DNA from: Desulfobulbus sp.
GTDB lineage: Bacteria > Desulfobacterota > Desulfobulbia > Desulfobulbales > Desulfobulbaceae
Direction: 5' to 3'
Assembly: GCA_031280615.1 (NCBI GenBank)
Contig: JAITGO010000022.1
Span: forward strand, 224,951-288,950
DNA length: 64,000 nucleotides
Shown: one piece after another, positions 19,074 through 27,495 of the stretch
Layout: every line of letters begins with the position of its first letter
How positions within the stretch are numbered: position 1 is the first letter of the stretch
Notes under the pieces: generated by a model
Told to the model about the DNA's origin: nothing
The model's database searches: none
Seen by the model: only the letters and a program-made list of their open reading frames with translations
Position numbers and translations under genes: made by a program

Positions 19074-20960
19074 ATGACTTTTCCCATCGATCTCTCGACC
19101 TATAGCTCCCTTCGTCTTGCCGCGACCCAGGAATCGCTGACCGGGGAGCAACGCGCTGCCCTGCGGGCCAACATCGACTTGGTGCGCGACGCCATCGTTT
19201 TCTTCACCGCCCTGGCCAACACCAAGGGCTTGGGAGGCCATACAGGCGGCGCCTACGACATCGTGCCCGAACTTCTGATCGCGGACGGATTCATGAAGGG
19301 GAGCGACGCCTGCTTTCCGGTCTACTTCGACGAGGCCGGCCACCGGGTGGCCATCCAATACATGATGGCGGTGCTCAACGGCCACAAGGCCCCCGAGTCC
19401 CTGCTCCATTACCGTGAATTCGGCAAGGGCTTCTACGGGCATCCCGAGCGTAACGAGGCCGACGGCGTCTTTTTCAGCTCGGGCCGCCTGGGGCATCTGT
19501 GGAGTTATGTCAACGGAGTGGCCGAGGCTCATCCGGACAAGGCGGTGTTTCTCTTCGGCAGCGACGGATCCCAACAGGAGGGTGACGACGCCGAGGCGGC
19601 CCGCTACGCCGTGGCCAGGAAACTCAACGTCAAGCTGCTGCTCGACGACAACGACGTCACCATTGCCGGCCATCCCAGCGCCTATATGCAGGGCTACGAT
19701 CTGGCCCGCACCCTGTCCGGCCACGGCCTGGATGTCCAGGTCTGCGACGGTGAGGATATCGACGCGCTGTTTGCCTGCATCCGCCGCGCGCTCGCCATCA
19801 AGGGTCCGGCGGCGGTGGTGGTCAAGCGGAAGATGGCGCCCGGCGTGGCCGGGATCGAGGGATTGCCCAAGGGGCACGACGTCATTCCGGTGCCCATGGC
19901 CATCGACTATCTCACCGCCAAGGGACGCGCGGCGGCGGTGGCGCTGCTCAAGGAAGCTCCGCCCAAGGCCGCCAAGGTCGAGTATCGCGGCAGCACCCCC
20001 GAGCAGGCCAAGAACCGCGACGAGTTCGGGAAAATCGTCAGCGACCTCCTCGCCGGCATGGACAACCCCGCGAGCAAGGTGCTGGTGGTCGATTCCGACC
20101 TCGAAGGCTCCTGCGGCCTGCACCATATCCGCAAGAATTGCCCCGAGGTCTATGTCCACGGCGGCATCATGGAGCGCAACAATTTCTCCGTGGCCGCCGG
20201 TTTCGGTTCGGTGCCGGGGCGACAGGGCATTTTCGGCACCTTTGCCGCCTTCCAGGAGATGGTCATCTCCGAGATCACCATGGCCCGGCTCAACCAGGCC
20301 AATGTCCTGGCCCATTTCTCCCATTCCGGGGTCGACGACATGGCCGACAACACCTGCCATTTCGGCATTAACAACTTCTTTGCCGACAACGGCCTGGCCG
20401 AGCACGACCGCACCCGGCTCTATTTCCCGGCCGACGCCTTGCAACTTCGGTCCATCCTCACCGCCATCTTCGACGATCCCGGTCTGCGTTTCGTCTTTTC
20501 CACCCGCTCCGGCACCCCGTTCATCCTGGATGAGCAGGGCAACAAGCGCTTTGGCGACGGCTATGTCTTCAAACGCGACAGCGACGAGATCATCCGTTCG
20601 GGCAAGGATGGCTATATCGTCTCCTACGGGGAGATGCTCTACCGCTGCCTGCACGCGGTCGAATTGCTCAAGCAAGAGGGGATCGACATCGGCCTGATCA
20701 ACAAACCGGTGCTCAACGCGGTGGACGAGGCCACGCTGGCTACCGCCGGCGCCAGCCCGATGGTGCTGGTGGTGGAGACCCAGAACAGCAAGACCGGCCT
20801 GGGCATCCGCTACGGCTCCTGGCTGCTGGAACGCGGATTCACCCCCAAATACGGCGCCATGGGCACCTGGAAAGACGGGGCCGGCGGTTTGTCCGAGCAG
20901 ATTCCTTATCAGGGCATGGGTACCGAGGCGATCGTCGACAAGGTGAAGCAGTTGCGCTAA
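19074..20960 (+). CDS. Transketolase, atypical thiamine-diphosphate motif
   Basis: 628 residues with N-terminal ThDP-binding, central pyrimidine-binding and C-terminal domains. TKGLGGHTGGAYD near residue 48 and FSSGRLGHLWSYVNGVAEA near 137 fit the family. The ThDP/Mg motif is GSDGSQQEGDDAEAARYA followed by LLDDNDVTIAGH. The usual sequence is GDG-x-x-x-EG-x-x-x-EA with a later DNN, so this is a divergent branch, perhaps with a different donor or acceptor. It should transfer two-carbon units between sugar phosphates. It is a monocistronic unit with its own terminator. Confidence 0.85.
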   Translation: MTFPIDLSTYSSLRLAATQESLTGEQRAALRANIDLVRDAIVFFTALANTKGLGGHTGGAYDIVPELLIADGFMKGSDACFPVYFDEAGHRVAIQYMMAVLNGHKAPESLLHYREFGKGFYGHPERNEADGVFFSSGRLGHLWSYVNGVAEAHPDKAVFLFGSDGSQQEGDDAEAARYAVARKLNVKLLLDDNDVTIAGHPSAYMQGYDLARTLSGHGLDVQVCDGEDIDALFACIRRALAIKGPAAVVVKRKMAPGVAGIEGLPKGHDVIPVPMAIDYLTAKGRAAAVALLKEAPPKAAKVEYRGSTPEQAKNRDEFGKIVSDLLAGMDNPASKVLVVDSDLEGSCGLHHIRKNCPEVYVHGGIMERNNFSVAAGFGSVPGRQGIFGTFAAFQEMVISEITMARLNQANVLAHFSHSGVDDMADNTCHFGINNFFADNGLAEHDRTRLYFPADALQLRSILTAIFDDPGLRFVFSTRSGTPFILDEQGNKRFGDGYVFKRDSDEIIRSGKDGYIVSYGEMLYRCLHAVELLKQEGIDIGLINKPVLNAVDEATLATAGASPMVLVVETQNSKTGLGIRYGSWLLERGFTPKYGAMGTWKDGAGGLSEQIPYQGMGTEAIVDKVKQLR

Positions 20961-21016
20961 GCATCGGTTGCTATCGATGCCGGTGGCGCGCGGTTGACCC
21001 CTCGCGCCGCACATTG

Positions 21017-21057
21017 AAAAAGACCGGAGTCGCGGAATGCGGCGCCGGTCTTTTTTT
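21017..21057 (+). terminator. Rho-independent terminator of the transketolase gene
   Basis: Stem AAAAAGACCGG (21017-21027) pairs with CCGGTCTTTTT (from 21045), followed by T. It lies back to back with the pckG terminator. Confidence 0.85.
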
Positions 21058-21061
21058 GTGC

Positions 21062-21096
21062 AAAAAAAAGAGCCCCCGGCGCATGGCCGGAGGCTC
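21062..21096 (-). terminator. Rho-independent terminator of pckG
   Basis: Minus strand: GAGCC/GGCTC and CCGGC/GCCGG pairing around a CATGC loop, followed by eight T. Confidence 0.85.
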
Positions 21097-21127
21097 GGGG
21101 CGTTTACGGGGCGAACCGGAAAGGGGC

Positions 21128-23059
21128 TTACGCCAGTTCCTGGGGGGCGACAATTCCGCCCTTGGCGGCCTTGAGCGCCAGCAGGGCGGCCTTCTGCTCC
21201 TTGTAAATCGCAAACAGCCGGGGCGAGGCTCCCTTGCTCCAGGCCGCCTCCTGCAGATCGATCCGGGCGACGATATTGTCGATGTACAGGGAGAACTGCA
21301 TGGTGTAGAGCGATTCCGGGTACTCCTTGTTGATCTTGCTGGCAAACAGCCGGCGCAGATCCTCGTATTTGGGGATCATGCCGATCGGGGTCTCGATGGC
21401 CTCGACATCGCGGTTGGTGAACAACTCGAGCCAGCCCAGCCAGACATGGACATCCCGTTTCTCGCCCAGCAGGCCCTTGCCGCTGCCGCCGCGCGCCTCG
21501 TGGGTGAGGAAGTAGTTGAGCCCGGCCATGATCGGCTTCCGGGTCATTTTGGGGTTGCCGTAAAAATTGAGCTGGGCTTCGAGGTAGTCGGTCAGCGGAC
21601 CGGCGACAAAGGGGGTGTTGGCCCACGGCTGGCGGTTGACGCCGCTGGCGCCGATCTCGGCGGCCGTGGCCTTGGAGACGATGGACGCGCCGATGGCCAC
21701 CCCGGCATCCATGGTCCTAGCCACCCAGATGGGCGGCATGGTGTTGGAGTCACGGCCCGAATAGGTGATGACCTCGATGACGATGCCGCTCGGGTCGGCG
21801 TTGACCTTTTTGTTGTGGTTGCCGACCGTTTCCGCCTTGAGGGTGCACCGCGAGTTGGGGTGCGACATCGGCACGCCGGTCGTGGCCGGCGTCCAGGCAC
21901 CCTGGAAGTTGGTCCCCTGTTCGGGGAGCGGCTCGCCATCGCCGGTCCAGCGGGGTTTTCCCTGCGGATCGACCAGGACGTTGGAAAAGATCACCTCGGC
22001 GCCGGGCTGGCGCAGGCACTTCATCAGGTAGGGGTCGCCCTCCTGGTTGACATCCTCGATGATGCCGAAAATGCCGATCTCCGGATTGACCGCCCGCAAG
22101 GTGCCGTCCGCCTCGATCCACATCTGGGCCAGATCGTCGCCGATGAAATTGCTGCCCACCATGGCGGTGGTGGTCTTGCCGCAGCCCGAGGGTGCCGCGC
22201 CGGCGAAATAGGTGACGCGGCCGCCGGGGCCGGTCATGCCGGTGATGAACATGTGCTCCGAGAGTTCCGTGCCGTTGTACTTATACATGGCGCTGTCGGA
22301 GGCAAAACGGTGGTTGCCCTTCTTCATCAGCAGGGTGTTGCCGGCATAGGTGCAGAAAAAGGAAAAGGTGGTCTGCCAGCTTCGGTCCATGTAGATCCGG
22401 GCCTTGGGCACGTCTTCGGAACGGTTGGTGCCCTCGGAGTGGACGTTGGTAAAGAACTCGCCCCGCCGGGCGACCTCGGCGTTGAAATCGGTGTAGCAGT
22501 TGCGGTAGAGCAGCTCGGCCGAATGCATGACATAGGTGGAACTGGAGATTTCGATGGCCGGGATCGAGGCCTTGGCGCCCACCGGACCGCGGCTGTAAAA
22601 GCCCACGTACATGGTCTTGCCGCGCATGATCCCGCCCATATGCTCCTTGATATAGGCGTGCGACACCTCCCGAGCCTCTTTCTTAGCCAGGGACGACACT
22701 TTTTCGTCCGGGTTGACGATGTAGAAGGTTTGGTCGACCATGCGGCCCTGGTCTTCGGGCAGGTCGAAGTGAAGGGTGTGGCCGGGGATACTCAGGGGCC
22801 GCTCCTCGCCTTTTTCCAGGCTCATGCGGCGGACATAATCGCGGTCCTCGGCACTGCCGGTGTGGATGTACACCCGGTCCGGGGCGCACATGGCCATGGC
22901 GTTGGCGATCTTCAACAGAGCATCTTCATTGGTGATCGTGGCCAGCCGTTGCAAATGTTCAGGCTCAAGCCGTTGCTCGAACAGCTTTTTGGCCTCGCCA
23001 ATGGTTGTAATGCCGCCAATCGCTGATAAGATATCGACGCCTTGCTTGAACTCCAGCAT
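21128..23059 (-). CDS. pckG: Phosphoenolpyruvate carboxykinase (GTP)
   Basis: 643 residues. GTP-type motifs: FAGAAPSGCGKTTTAMVG, a P-loop-like kinase-1a motif with the reactive cysteine, then IGDDLAQMWIEADG (metal binding), RAVNPEIGIFGIIEDVN, and the guanine-pocket region FYGNPKMTRKP. It interconverts oxaloacetate and PEP with GTP/GDP, in gluconeogenesis or anaplerosis. Two in-frame ATGs exist. The inner one at 23059 has GGAGG at correct spacing, the outer one (23071) does not, so the inner is chosen. Confidence 0.95.
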   Translation of the reverse strand: MLEFKQGVDILSAIGGITTIGEAKKLFEQRLEPEHLQRLATITNEDALLKIANAMAMCAPDRVYIHTGSAEDRDYVRRMSLEKGEERPLSIPGHTLHFDLPEDQGRMVDQTFYIVNPDEKVSSLAKKEAREVSHAYIKEHMGGIMRGKTMYVGFYSRGPVGAKASIPAIEISSSTYVMHSAELLYRNCYTDFNAEVARRGEFFTNVHSEGTNRSEDVPKARIYMDRSWQTTFSFFCTYAGNTLLMKKGNHRFASDSAMYKYNGTELSEHMFITGMTGPGGRVTYFAGAAPSGCGKTTTAMVGSNFIGDDLAQMWIEADGTLRAVNPEIGIFGIIEDVNQEGDPYLMKCLRQPGAEVIFSNVLVDPQGKPRWTGDGEPLPEQGTNFQGAWTPATTGVPMSHPNSRCTLKAETVGNHNKKVNADPSGIVIEVITYSGRDSNTMPPIWVARTMDAGVAIGASIVSKATAAEIGASGVNRQPWANTPFVAGPLTDYLEAQLNFYGNPKMTRKPIMAGLNYFLTHEARGGSGKGLLGEKRDVHVWLGWLELFTNRDVEAIETPIGMIPKYEDLRRLFASKINKEYPESLYTMQFSLYIDNIVARIDLQEAAWSKGASPRLFAIYKEQKAALLALKAAKGGIVAPQELA

Positions 23060-23419
23060 CCATGCCTCCATGGGATTCTTCTTTGGTGGGGGAAATTGCG
23101 ATGCAATAATTAGTTACAACTTTGTAAGGTAAATATTTAGCTCGAAAAGGAGGAATTAGCAAACAAGAATACCGGTCCTGTGCTTTTTTCCTGTGCCGGT
23201 CGCTTGTTGGGCCATGGGGCGGCGGGGCGTTCTCCCGTTTTCATCAAGGGAGGCTCGCGGAAAACCGGCGGCGATGCTATGGTGCCCGCACCGTCCCTGC
23301 GGATTTGGTGCCACGGCGAGCCGCGGTTCGTCGCCCATTGGCCCGATACTTGAATGTGAATGGAATCCCTGTCCGCAATAGCCGGATGCAACCAGAGCAA
23401 TACAGCCCGATCGCGTGCC
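23060..23419. other. Divergent intergenic region between pckG and the FHA regulator
   Basis: 360 bases. The pckG-proximal 100 bases are AT-rich and hold the dyad TTACAACTTTGTAA (23114-23127), arms of 6 with a 2-base spacer, which could be a repressor site for pckG. An AAAAGGAGGAATTAGC stretch at 23145-23160 looks like a ribosome site but no start codon follows it. The rest is GC-rich and featureless. Confidence 0.5.
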
Positions 23420-25300
23420 ATGCCCAGTGTGATTGTCTGTCAGGATGCCCAGAATTACCGGGTGGTGGAATGTGCCGCCACCCTGACCATCGGCCGCGAG
23501 GGCGACAACGATATCGTCCTCGCCTCGCCGCAGGTCTCGCGACAGCATGCCTCCATCGCCCTGCGTGAGGGAGGCGACTTCATGCTGTTCGATCACGAGA
23601 GCACCAACGGGGTGTGGATGGAGGGGCGCCGGGTCAGTGGCGTGCTGCTCCGGCACGGCATGGCCTTTCGGATCGGCGACCATGTCTTTACCTTCATCGA
23701 CGAGCGGAGCGGCAGCCGGGCCCCCCGGGTTTTCCCGGCCGAAGACGAATCCGGCTCGGCCGAAAACAGGCCGGACCCGGCAACCGTGCTCTTCAGTCTG
23801 GAGACCGGCTCGCCGGTCCGCCTGTCCGCCGAGCTGCCGCTGGATGACCGGGTAGCCGGAACGGCGGCGGACCCGGCAACAACGCTCGCCCCCTTGCTGG
23901 TGGAATTGCAGTTGGCCGAGGACGAGGGCGCGCTGGGCGAGCGGCTGTTGGCCGGAGCCGTGGGATTGGCCGGGGCACAACGGGGATTTTTGGCCCTGCT
24001 CAGCGACAGGAACGAGCTGCTGTATGCCGCGACCCATGGCTTCGATCCCCTACGGGAGAGCCGGGAGGTCAACCAGGAGGTGGTGCGGCAGGTCATGGAC
24101 CGGGGGATTGCGGTCCGGCTCGACGGCGGCCCGGACGTCCAGCTTCGCAAGGGCAAAACGCAGGCGCAATCCGTGCTCGCCGCCCCCCTGATGCGCATGG
24201 GCCGTGCCGTGGGATGTTTGTATCTCGATCATCGAGAGGCCTGCTTTTTTGCGCCGGCCGCCCAGGGCGCGCTCGCGATCCTGGCCGTGCACGGCGCCGT
24301 GCTGCTCGACAACCTGGCCGGGCGGCAGCGGATGCACCGGGAGCGCGAATCGCTGAAGGCACGGCTCGTCGCCCGGGACGAGACCGTGGTGCGCAGCGAG
24401 AAAATGATTAAGCTCTACGAGGACATCCGGACCATCGCCGCCATCAACGTACCGGTGTTCATCCAGGGCGAGGCCGGCAGCGGCAAGGAGCACGTGGCCT
24501 CCGCCCTCCACGCCTTTTCCGGGCGCAAGGGAACCTACGTGCCCCTCAACTGCGCCGCCATTCCCGAGGGCATCTTCGAAAGCGAACTGTTCGGCTCCCG
24601 GAAGGGGGCCTACCACGAGGCCATCGACAAACCGGGCAAGCTGGAATTGGCCGAGGGCGGCACCCTGTTCCTCGACGAAGTGGCGGACATGGCCCTGACC
24701 CTGCAACCCAAACTGCTGCGCTTCCTGGAAAATGGCGAAGTCACCCGCCTGGGCGACACCCGCACCCGCAAGCTCGACGTGCGGGTGGTAACCGCCACCA
24801 ACCGGGACGTGGCCGCCATGATCCGCGACAACCTCTTCCGCGACGACCTGTTCCAGCGCCTGTCCTGCTTCACCCTCAAGGTGCCGCCGCTGCGGGAGCG
24901 GATCGAGGACATCGAACCCCTGATTCGCTACTTCCTCGCCAAATTCGCCGCCGAATACCGCTGGCAGGAGCCTAAGGTCAGCGATGGCGCCCTGGAACTG
25001 TTCAGCCGCTATCCGTGGCCCGGCAACGTGCGCCAGCTGCGCAACCTGCTCTTGCGGCTGGCGGTCCAGTCCCAGGGAAAGCCGATCGGCGAGCGCGAAG
25101 TCCTGACCCTGTCCGAGGAGTTCGGCACTCTGGAGCCGGCCCGGATCGAGGTCTTTCCCGGTCTGGAGGAGGTGGAGAAGAATCATATCAAGGCGGCCCT
25201 GGAACGGGCCGGGGGCAATATTTCCGACGCCGCTGCCCTGGTGGGAATCGCCCGCTCGACCCTGTACCAGAAGATGAAAAAATACGATATTTCAGTATAG
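23420..25300 (+). CDS. FHA-GAF-AAA+-HTH transcriptional regulator (sigma-54 activator type, altered GAFTGA)
   Basis: 626 residues from the ATG at 23420; an in-frame ATG at 23360 would add 20. FHA domain about 5-95 (TIGREGDNDIV, SRQHASI, DHESTNGVW). A GAF-like domain lies at about 165-305. The AAA+ domain (about 330-560) has Walker A GEAGSGKE, Walker B GGTLFLDEV and an arginine-finger region. A Fis-type HTH ends at IARSTLYQKMKKYDI. The loop that contacts sigma-54, normally GAFTGA, reads GAYHEA, so canonical sigma-54 contact is doubtful. It reads into a sigma-54-like promoter and the amyloid-like operon, and the FHA domain would bind phosphothreonine made by the downstream kinase. Confidence 0.9.
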   Translation: MPSVIVCQDAQNYRVVECAATLTIGREGDNDIVLASPQVSRQHASIALREGGDFMLFDHESTNGVWMEGRRVSGVLLRHGMAFRIGDHVFTFIDERSGSRAPRVFPAEDESGSAENRPDPATVLFSLETGSPVRLSAELPLDDRVAGTAADPATTLAPLLVELQLAEDEGALGERLLAGAVGLAGAQRGFLALLSDRNELLYAATHGFDPLRESREVNQEVVRQVMDRGIAVRLDGGPDVQLRKGKTQAQSVLAAPLMRMGRAVGCLYLDHREACFFAPAAQGALAILAVHGAVLLDNLAGRQRMHRERESLKARLVARDETVVRSEKMIKLYEDIRTIAAINVPVFIQGEAGSGKEHVASALHAFSGRKGTYVPLNCAAIPEGIFESELFGSRKGAYHEAIDKPGKLELAEGGTLFLDEVADMALTLQPKLLRFLENGEVTRLGDTRTRKLDVRVVTATNRDVAAMIRDNLFRDDLFQRLSCFTLKVPPLRERIEDIEPLIRYFLAKFAAEYRWQEPKVSDGALELFSRYPWPGNVRQLRNLLLRLAVQSQGKPIGEREVLTLSEEFGTLEPARIEVFPGLEEVEKNHIKAALERAGGNISDAAALVGIARSTLYQKMKKYDISV

Positions 25301-25335
25301 TAGATCCAATTTCGCCCCCCTCTTTGTCGCAGAAA

Positions 25336-25451
25336 CGGACATGCGATATGTTCGTTGTCCGATTCTCCGACATGCCGCTGTTTTTCATGTTTTTCCATAA
25401 TTTCGCTTGATTACACTCTTGCCCGTGCGGGGGGTGTCCGATTTTCGAACA
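25336..25451. promoter_or_regulatory. Cluster of TGTYCG half-sites, candidate enhancer (UAS) sites
   Basis: Two near-palindromes of 17 bases, TGTCCGATTCTCCGACA (25356-25372) and TGTCCGATTTTCGAACA (25435-25451), share 14 of 17 positions. Extra half-sites CGGACA (25336-25341) and TGTTCG (25349-25354) lie beside the first. They sit about 130 to 245 bases upstream of the sigma-54-like promoter, the usual distance for activator binding. Confidence 0.55.
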
Positions 25452-25579
25452 AAGACGGCCCGGTCAAGGCCCCGGTGCGGGCGGCTGTTGCCGCATCCGA
25501 ACGGGCTCGTTATCGGGGTACTCTGAAAAAAATGAATTTTTTCGGCATCTTTCACCGGAAAGACAGCCAAGGTCGTCGT

Positions 25580-25595
25580 TGGCATCCCCTTTGCT
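25580..25595 (+). promoter_or_regulatory. Sigma-54-type promoter of the amyloid-like operon
   Basis: TGGCATCCCCTTTGCT matches the -24/-12 consensus TGGCAC-N5-TTGCT with exact spacing (GG at 25581-25582, GC at 25593-25594) and only one mismatch in the -24 box. Transcription would start near 25606, 54 bases before the first gene. Confidence 0.7.
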
Positions 25596-25659
25596 CTACA
25601 CTGCCAGCAGACAATGTGTCGTGTCTAACGATATCCACCCCAGTGAAAGAGGAGCCATC

Positions 25660-26445
25660 ATGTTGAAAAAAACCATCTCCACCACCGCCATCGTTTTCGC
25701 CCTGTCCGTCGGCATGGCCCACGCCGATTCCGACGACACTTCCTTGAGCAAATCGTTCCGCCACATCAAGCCCAAAGGCGGGGCCATCCACCACAACACC
25801 TTCGGCACCCAGCCGTTCAACAACACCAACATCATCACCGTCAACACCTCGTCCTCCACCACCCAGACCACCACTGCGTCCGCCACCGGCAACACCAACA
25901 AGAACAACGGCCGCAACACCAACGACAACACCTCCACCAATACCAACACCAACGACGCCGAAAGCACCGCAAACACGGATGCCGATGCCACCGCCTCCAC
26001 GACGGATACCAGTGCCACCGACAAGACCGGTACCGACGACAGCACCGCCACGGACAGCACGGCTGCCACCACCACCCAGGAGCAAGAGAAGGCCCAGCAG
26101 GGCGGCAAGGCGGAAATCCGCAACGAAATCAAGCGAGCCGGCGCGATTTCCAGCACCATCAAGGGCGGCAACAACAATCTTGCCAATGCCGCCTCCATCT
26201 CGATGAGCGGCTCGACCCAGACCGCCGATGCGGTCATCAACCGGGTCAACACCGCCGGTGCGATTTCCAGTACCATCAAGGGCGGCAACAATAACCAGGC
26301 CAACGCCGCCTCCATCGCCATGGGCGGTTCCATGGCGGTCAAGGGCCGGGTGGTCAACGAGGTCGAGAACACCGGCGACATCTCGTCCACGGTGAACGGC
26401 GGCAACAACAACATGGCCAACGCCGGCTCCATCGCCATCAACTGA
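25660..26445 (+). CDS. Exported Asn-rich repeat protein, curlin-like candidate subunit
   Basis: 261 residues. Signal peptide MLKKTISTTAIVFALSVGMAHA. Residues about 50-145 are a low-complexity Thr/Asn/Asp/Ser tract. The C-terminal part has three repeats of exactly 39 residues, each with ISSTIKGGNNN-x-ANAASI-x-M (GG at 169, 208 and 247). The spacing of Asn, Ser and small hydrophobic residues is what beta-solenoid amyloid subunits such as CsgA/CsgB or FapC show, though no direct homology to them is visible. A good ribosome site (AAAGAGGAG) precedes the ATG. First gene behind the sigma-54-like promoter; probably a structural fibre subunit. Confidence 0.75.
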   Translation: MLKKTISTTAIVFALSVGMAHADSDDTSLSKSFRHIKPKGGAIHHNTFGTQPFNNTNIITVNTSSSTTQTTTASATGNTNKNNGRNTNDNTSTNTNTNDAESTANTDADATASTTDTSATDKTGTDDSTATDSTAATTTQEQEKAQQGGKAEIRNEIKRAGAISSTIKGGNNNLANAASISMSGSTQTADAVINRVNTAGAISSTIKGGNNNQANAASIAMGGSMAVKGRVVNEVENTGDISSTVNGGNNNMANAGSIAIN

Positions 26446-26530
26446 GTTCCTCTCCCCCGCCCAAGCCGGCGACGGCGACGGCGGGGGGAACCCCGAACCC
26501 GGGGCTCGAATCGCTTCACGGAGAACGAAT

Positions 26531-27127
26531 ATGAAACCGATACAACTCCTTGCCATGGCAGCCCTGCTGGCAATACCGGCAGTCGGCCACTGCGCCGATC
26601 TGCTCGGCATCCGCGCGGAAAACCGGCTCCAGGGCGGCTCCTACTCCGCTCGGACCAAGGGCAGCAACAACACCGCCAATGCGGCGTCCGTCAACCTTTC
26701 CGGCAGCACGGTCCGAGAAGTGACCAACAAGGTCCGGGCCAACGGGACCGTGTCCGCCTTGGCCACCGGCAACCGCAACACCGTCAATAGCGCCTCGGTG
26801 CAGATGCAAAACGCCGTGGCGAATCAGGTGAGCAATACCGTCAAGGTCGATTCCATCGCCAACAACGTTCAAGGCAACAACAACACCTCGAATATCGCCT
26901 CGGTGCAGATGGTCAACGCCCGGGCCGGCAAGGTGAGTTCCGAGGTGACCGGCCAGGCCCTGACCGGGGTAATCGACGGCAACGACAACCGGCTCAACAT
27001 CGGCTCGGTCCAGATGAACGGCGCCCAGCGGGGCGATGTCACCACCAGGGCCGACCTGGGCAATGTCTCGGTGTCGATGTCGGGCAACAATTCCAGCGTG
27101 GCCGTCGATTCGGTGGTGGCCCAGTGA
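26531..27127 (+). CDS. Second exported repeat protein, curlin-like candidate subunit or nucleator
   Basis: 198 residues. Signal peptide ends near GHCA|D (about 22). The whole mature protein is five repeats of 35-36 residues, starting near residues 44, 80, 115, 150 and 185, with the core G-x-N-x-x-x-N-x-ASVQM. The core is the same as in the preceding protein (GGNNN-x-ANAASI-x-M), so the two are related subunits. No low-complexity tract. GGAGA precedes the ATG. By analogy with CsgA/CsgB one may be the major subunit and the other the nucleator; which is which is unknown. Confidence 0.75.
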   Translation: MKPIQLLAMAALLAIPAVGHCADLLGIRAENRLQGGSYSARTKGSNNTANAASVNLSGSTVREVTNKVRANGTVSALATGNRNTVNSASVQMQNAVANQVSNTVKVDSIANNVQGNNNTSNIASVQMVNARAGKVSSEVTGQALTGVIDGNDNRLNIGSVQMNGAQRGDVTTRADLGNVSVSMSGNNSSVAVDSVVAQ

Positions 27128-27150
27128 ACCGGCAGGGGAGGAGAAAGACC

Positions 27151-27477
27151 ATGCGCACGACGATCGCAACCCTGATGCTGGCGGCCCTGATGGGCGGATG
27201 GCTCGCCCTGGCGGCCCCCGTTCGCGCCGACGATTTCAACGATGGCATCGAGGCCGATGAGAGCAGTCTCCAGTACGGCGAACTCGGCAGTCCGAGCAGG
27301 AATTTCTCCTACCTCTCCCAACGCGCCCGGAGCAAGGCCCGGTCGGGCGCGAACGATGTGGTGCTTTCCGACGGCGGCTCGCTCAACAGCGTCATCCTCG
27401 ACGCAGGGGCGCAAATCAACGGCGACATCATCATCATCGACGATTCCAAGGGCGACAAGACCGTCATCGCCAAATAA
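27151..27477 (+). CDS. Small exported protein of the amyloid-like operon
   Basis: 108 residues. Signal peptide about 1-28 (LAAPVRA|DD). The mature part is short and ends in alternating hydrophobic and polar segments: SLNSVILDAGAQINGDIIII. It is possibly a small beta-structured fibre component or chaperone, comparable in size to HfaA or CsgE/F-type proteins, but no motif settles it. The ATG at 27151 is preceded by GGGGAGGAG. It sits 23 bases after the second repeat gene and 18 before the CsgG-like gene. Confidence 0.65.
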   Translation: MRTTIATLMLAALMGGWLALAAPVRADDFNDGIEADESSLQYGELGSPSRNFSYLSQRARSKARSGANDVVLSDGGSLNSVILDAGAQINGDIIIIDDSKGDKTVIAK

Positions 27478-27495
27478 AACTGCCAAGGAACGCAC

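Larger units (their letters stand above)
25301..25659. other. Regulatory intergenic region before the amyloid-like operon
   Basis: 359 bases with no credible gene. It holds a cluster of six TGTYCG half-sites and a sigma-54-type promoter, both annotated separately. Confidence 0.6.

Noticed and set aside
26480..26515. CCCCG/CGGGG hairpin between the two repeat-protein genes as a terminator
   Set aside because: No T-run follows. At most it may slow transcription or stabilise the first message, as between some fibre-subunit genes.
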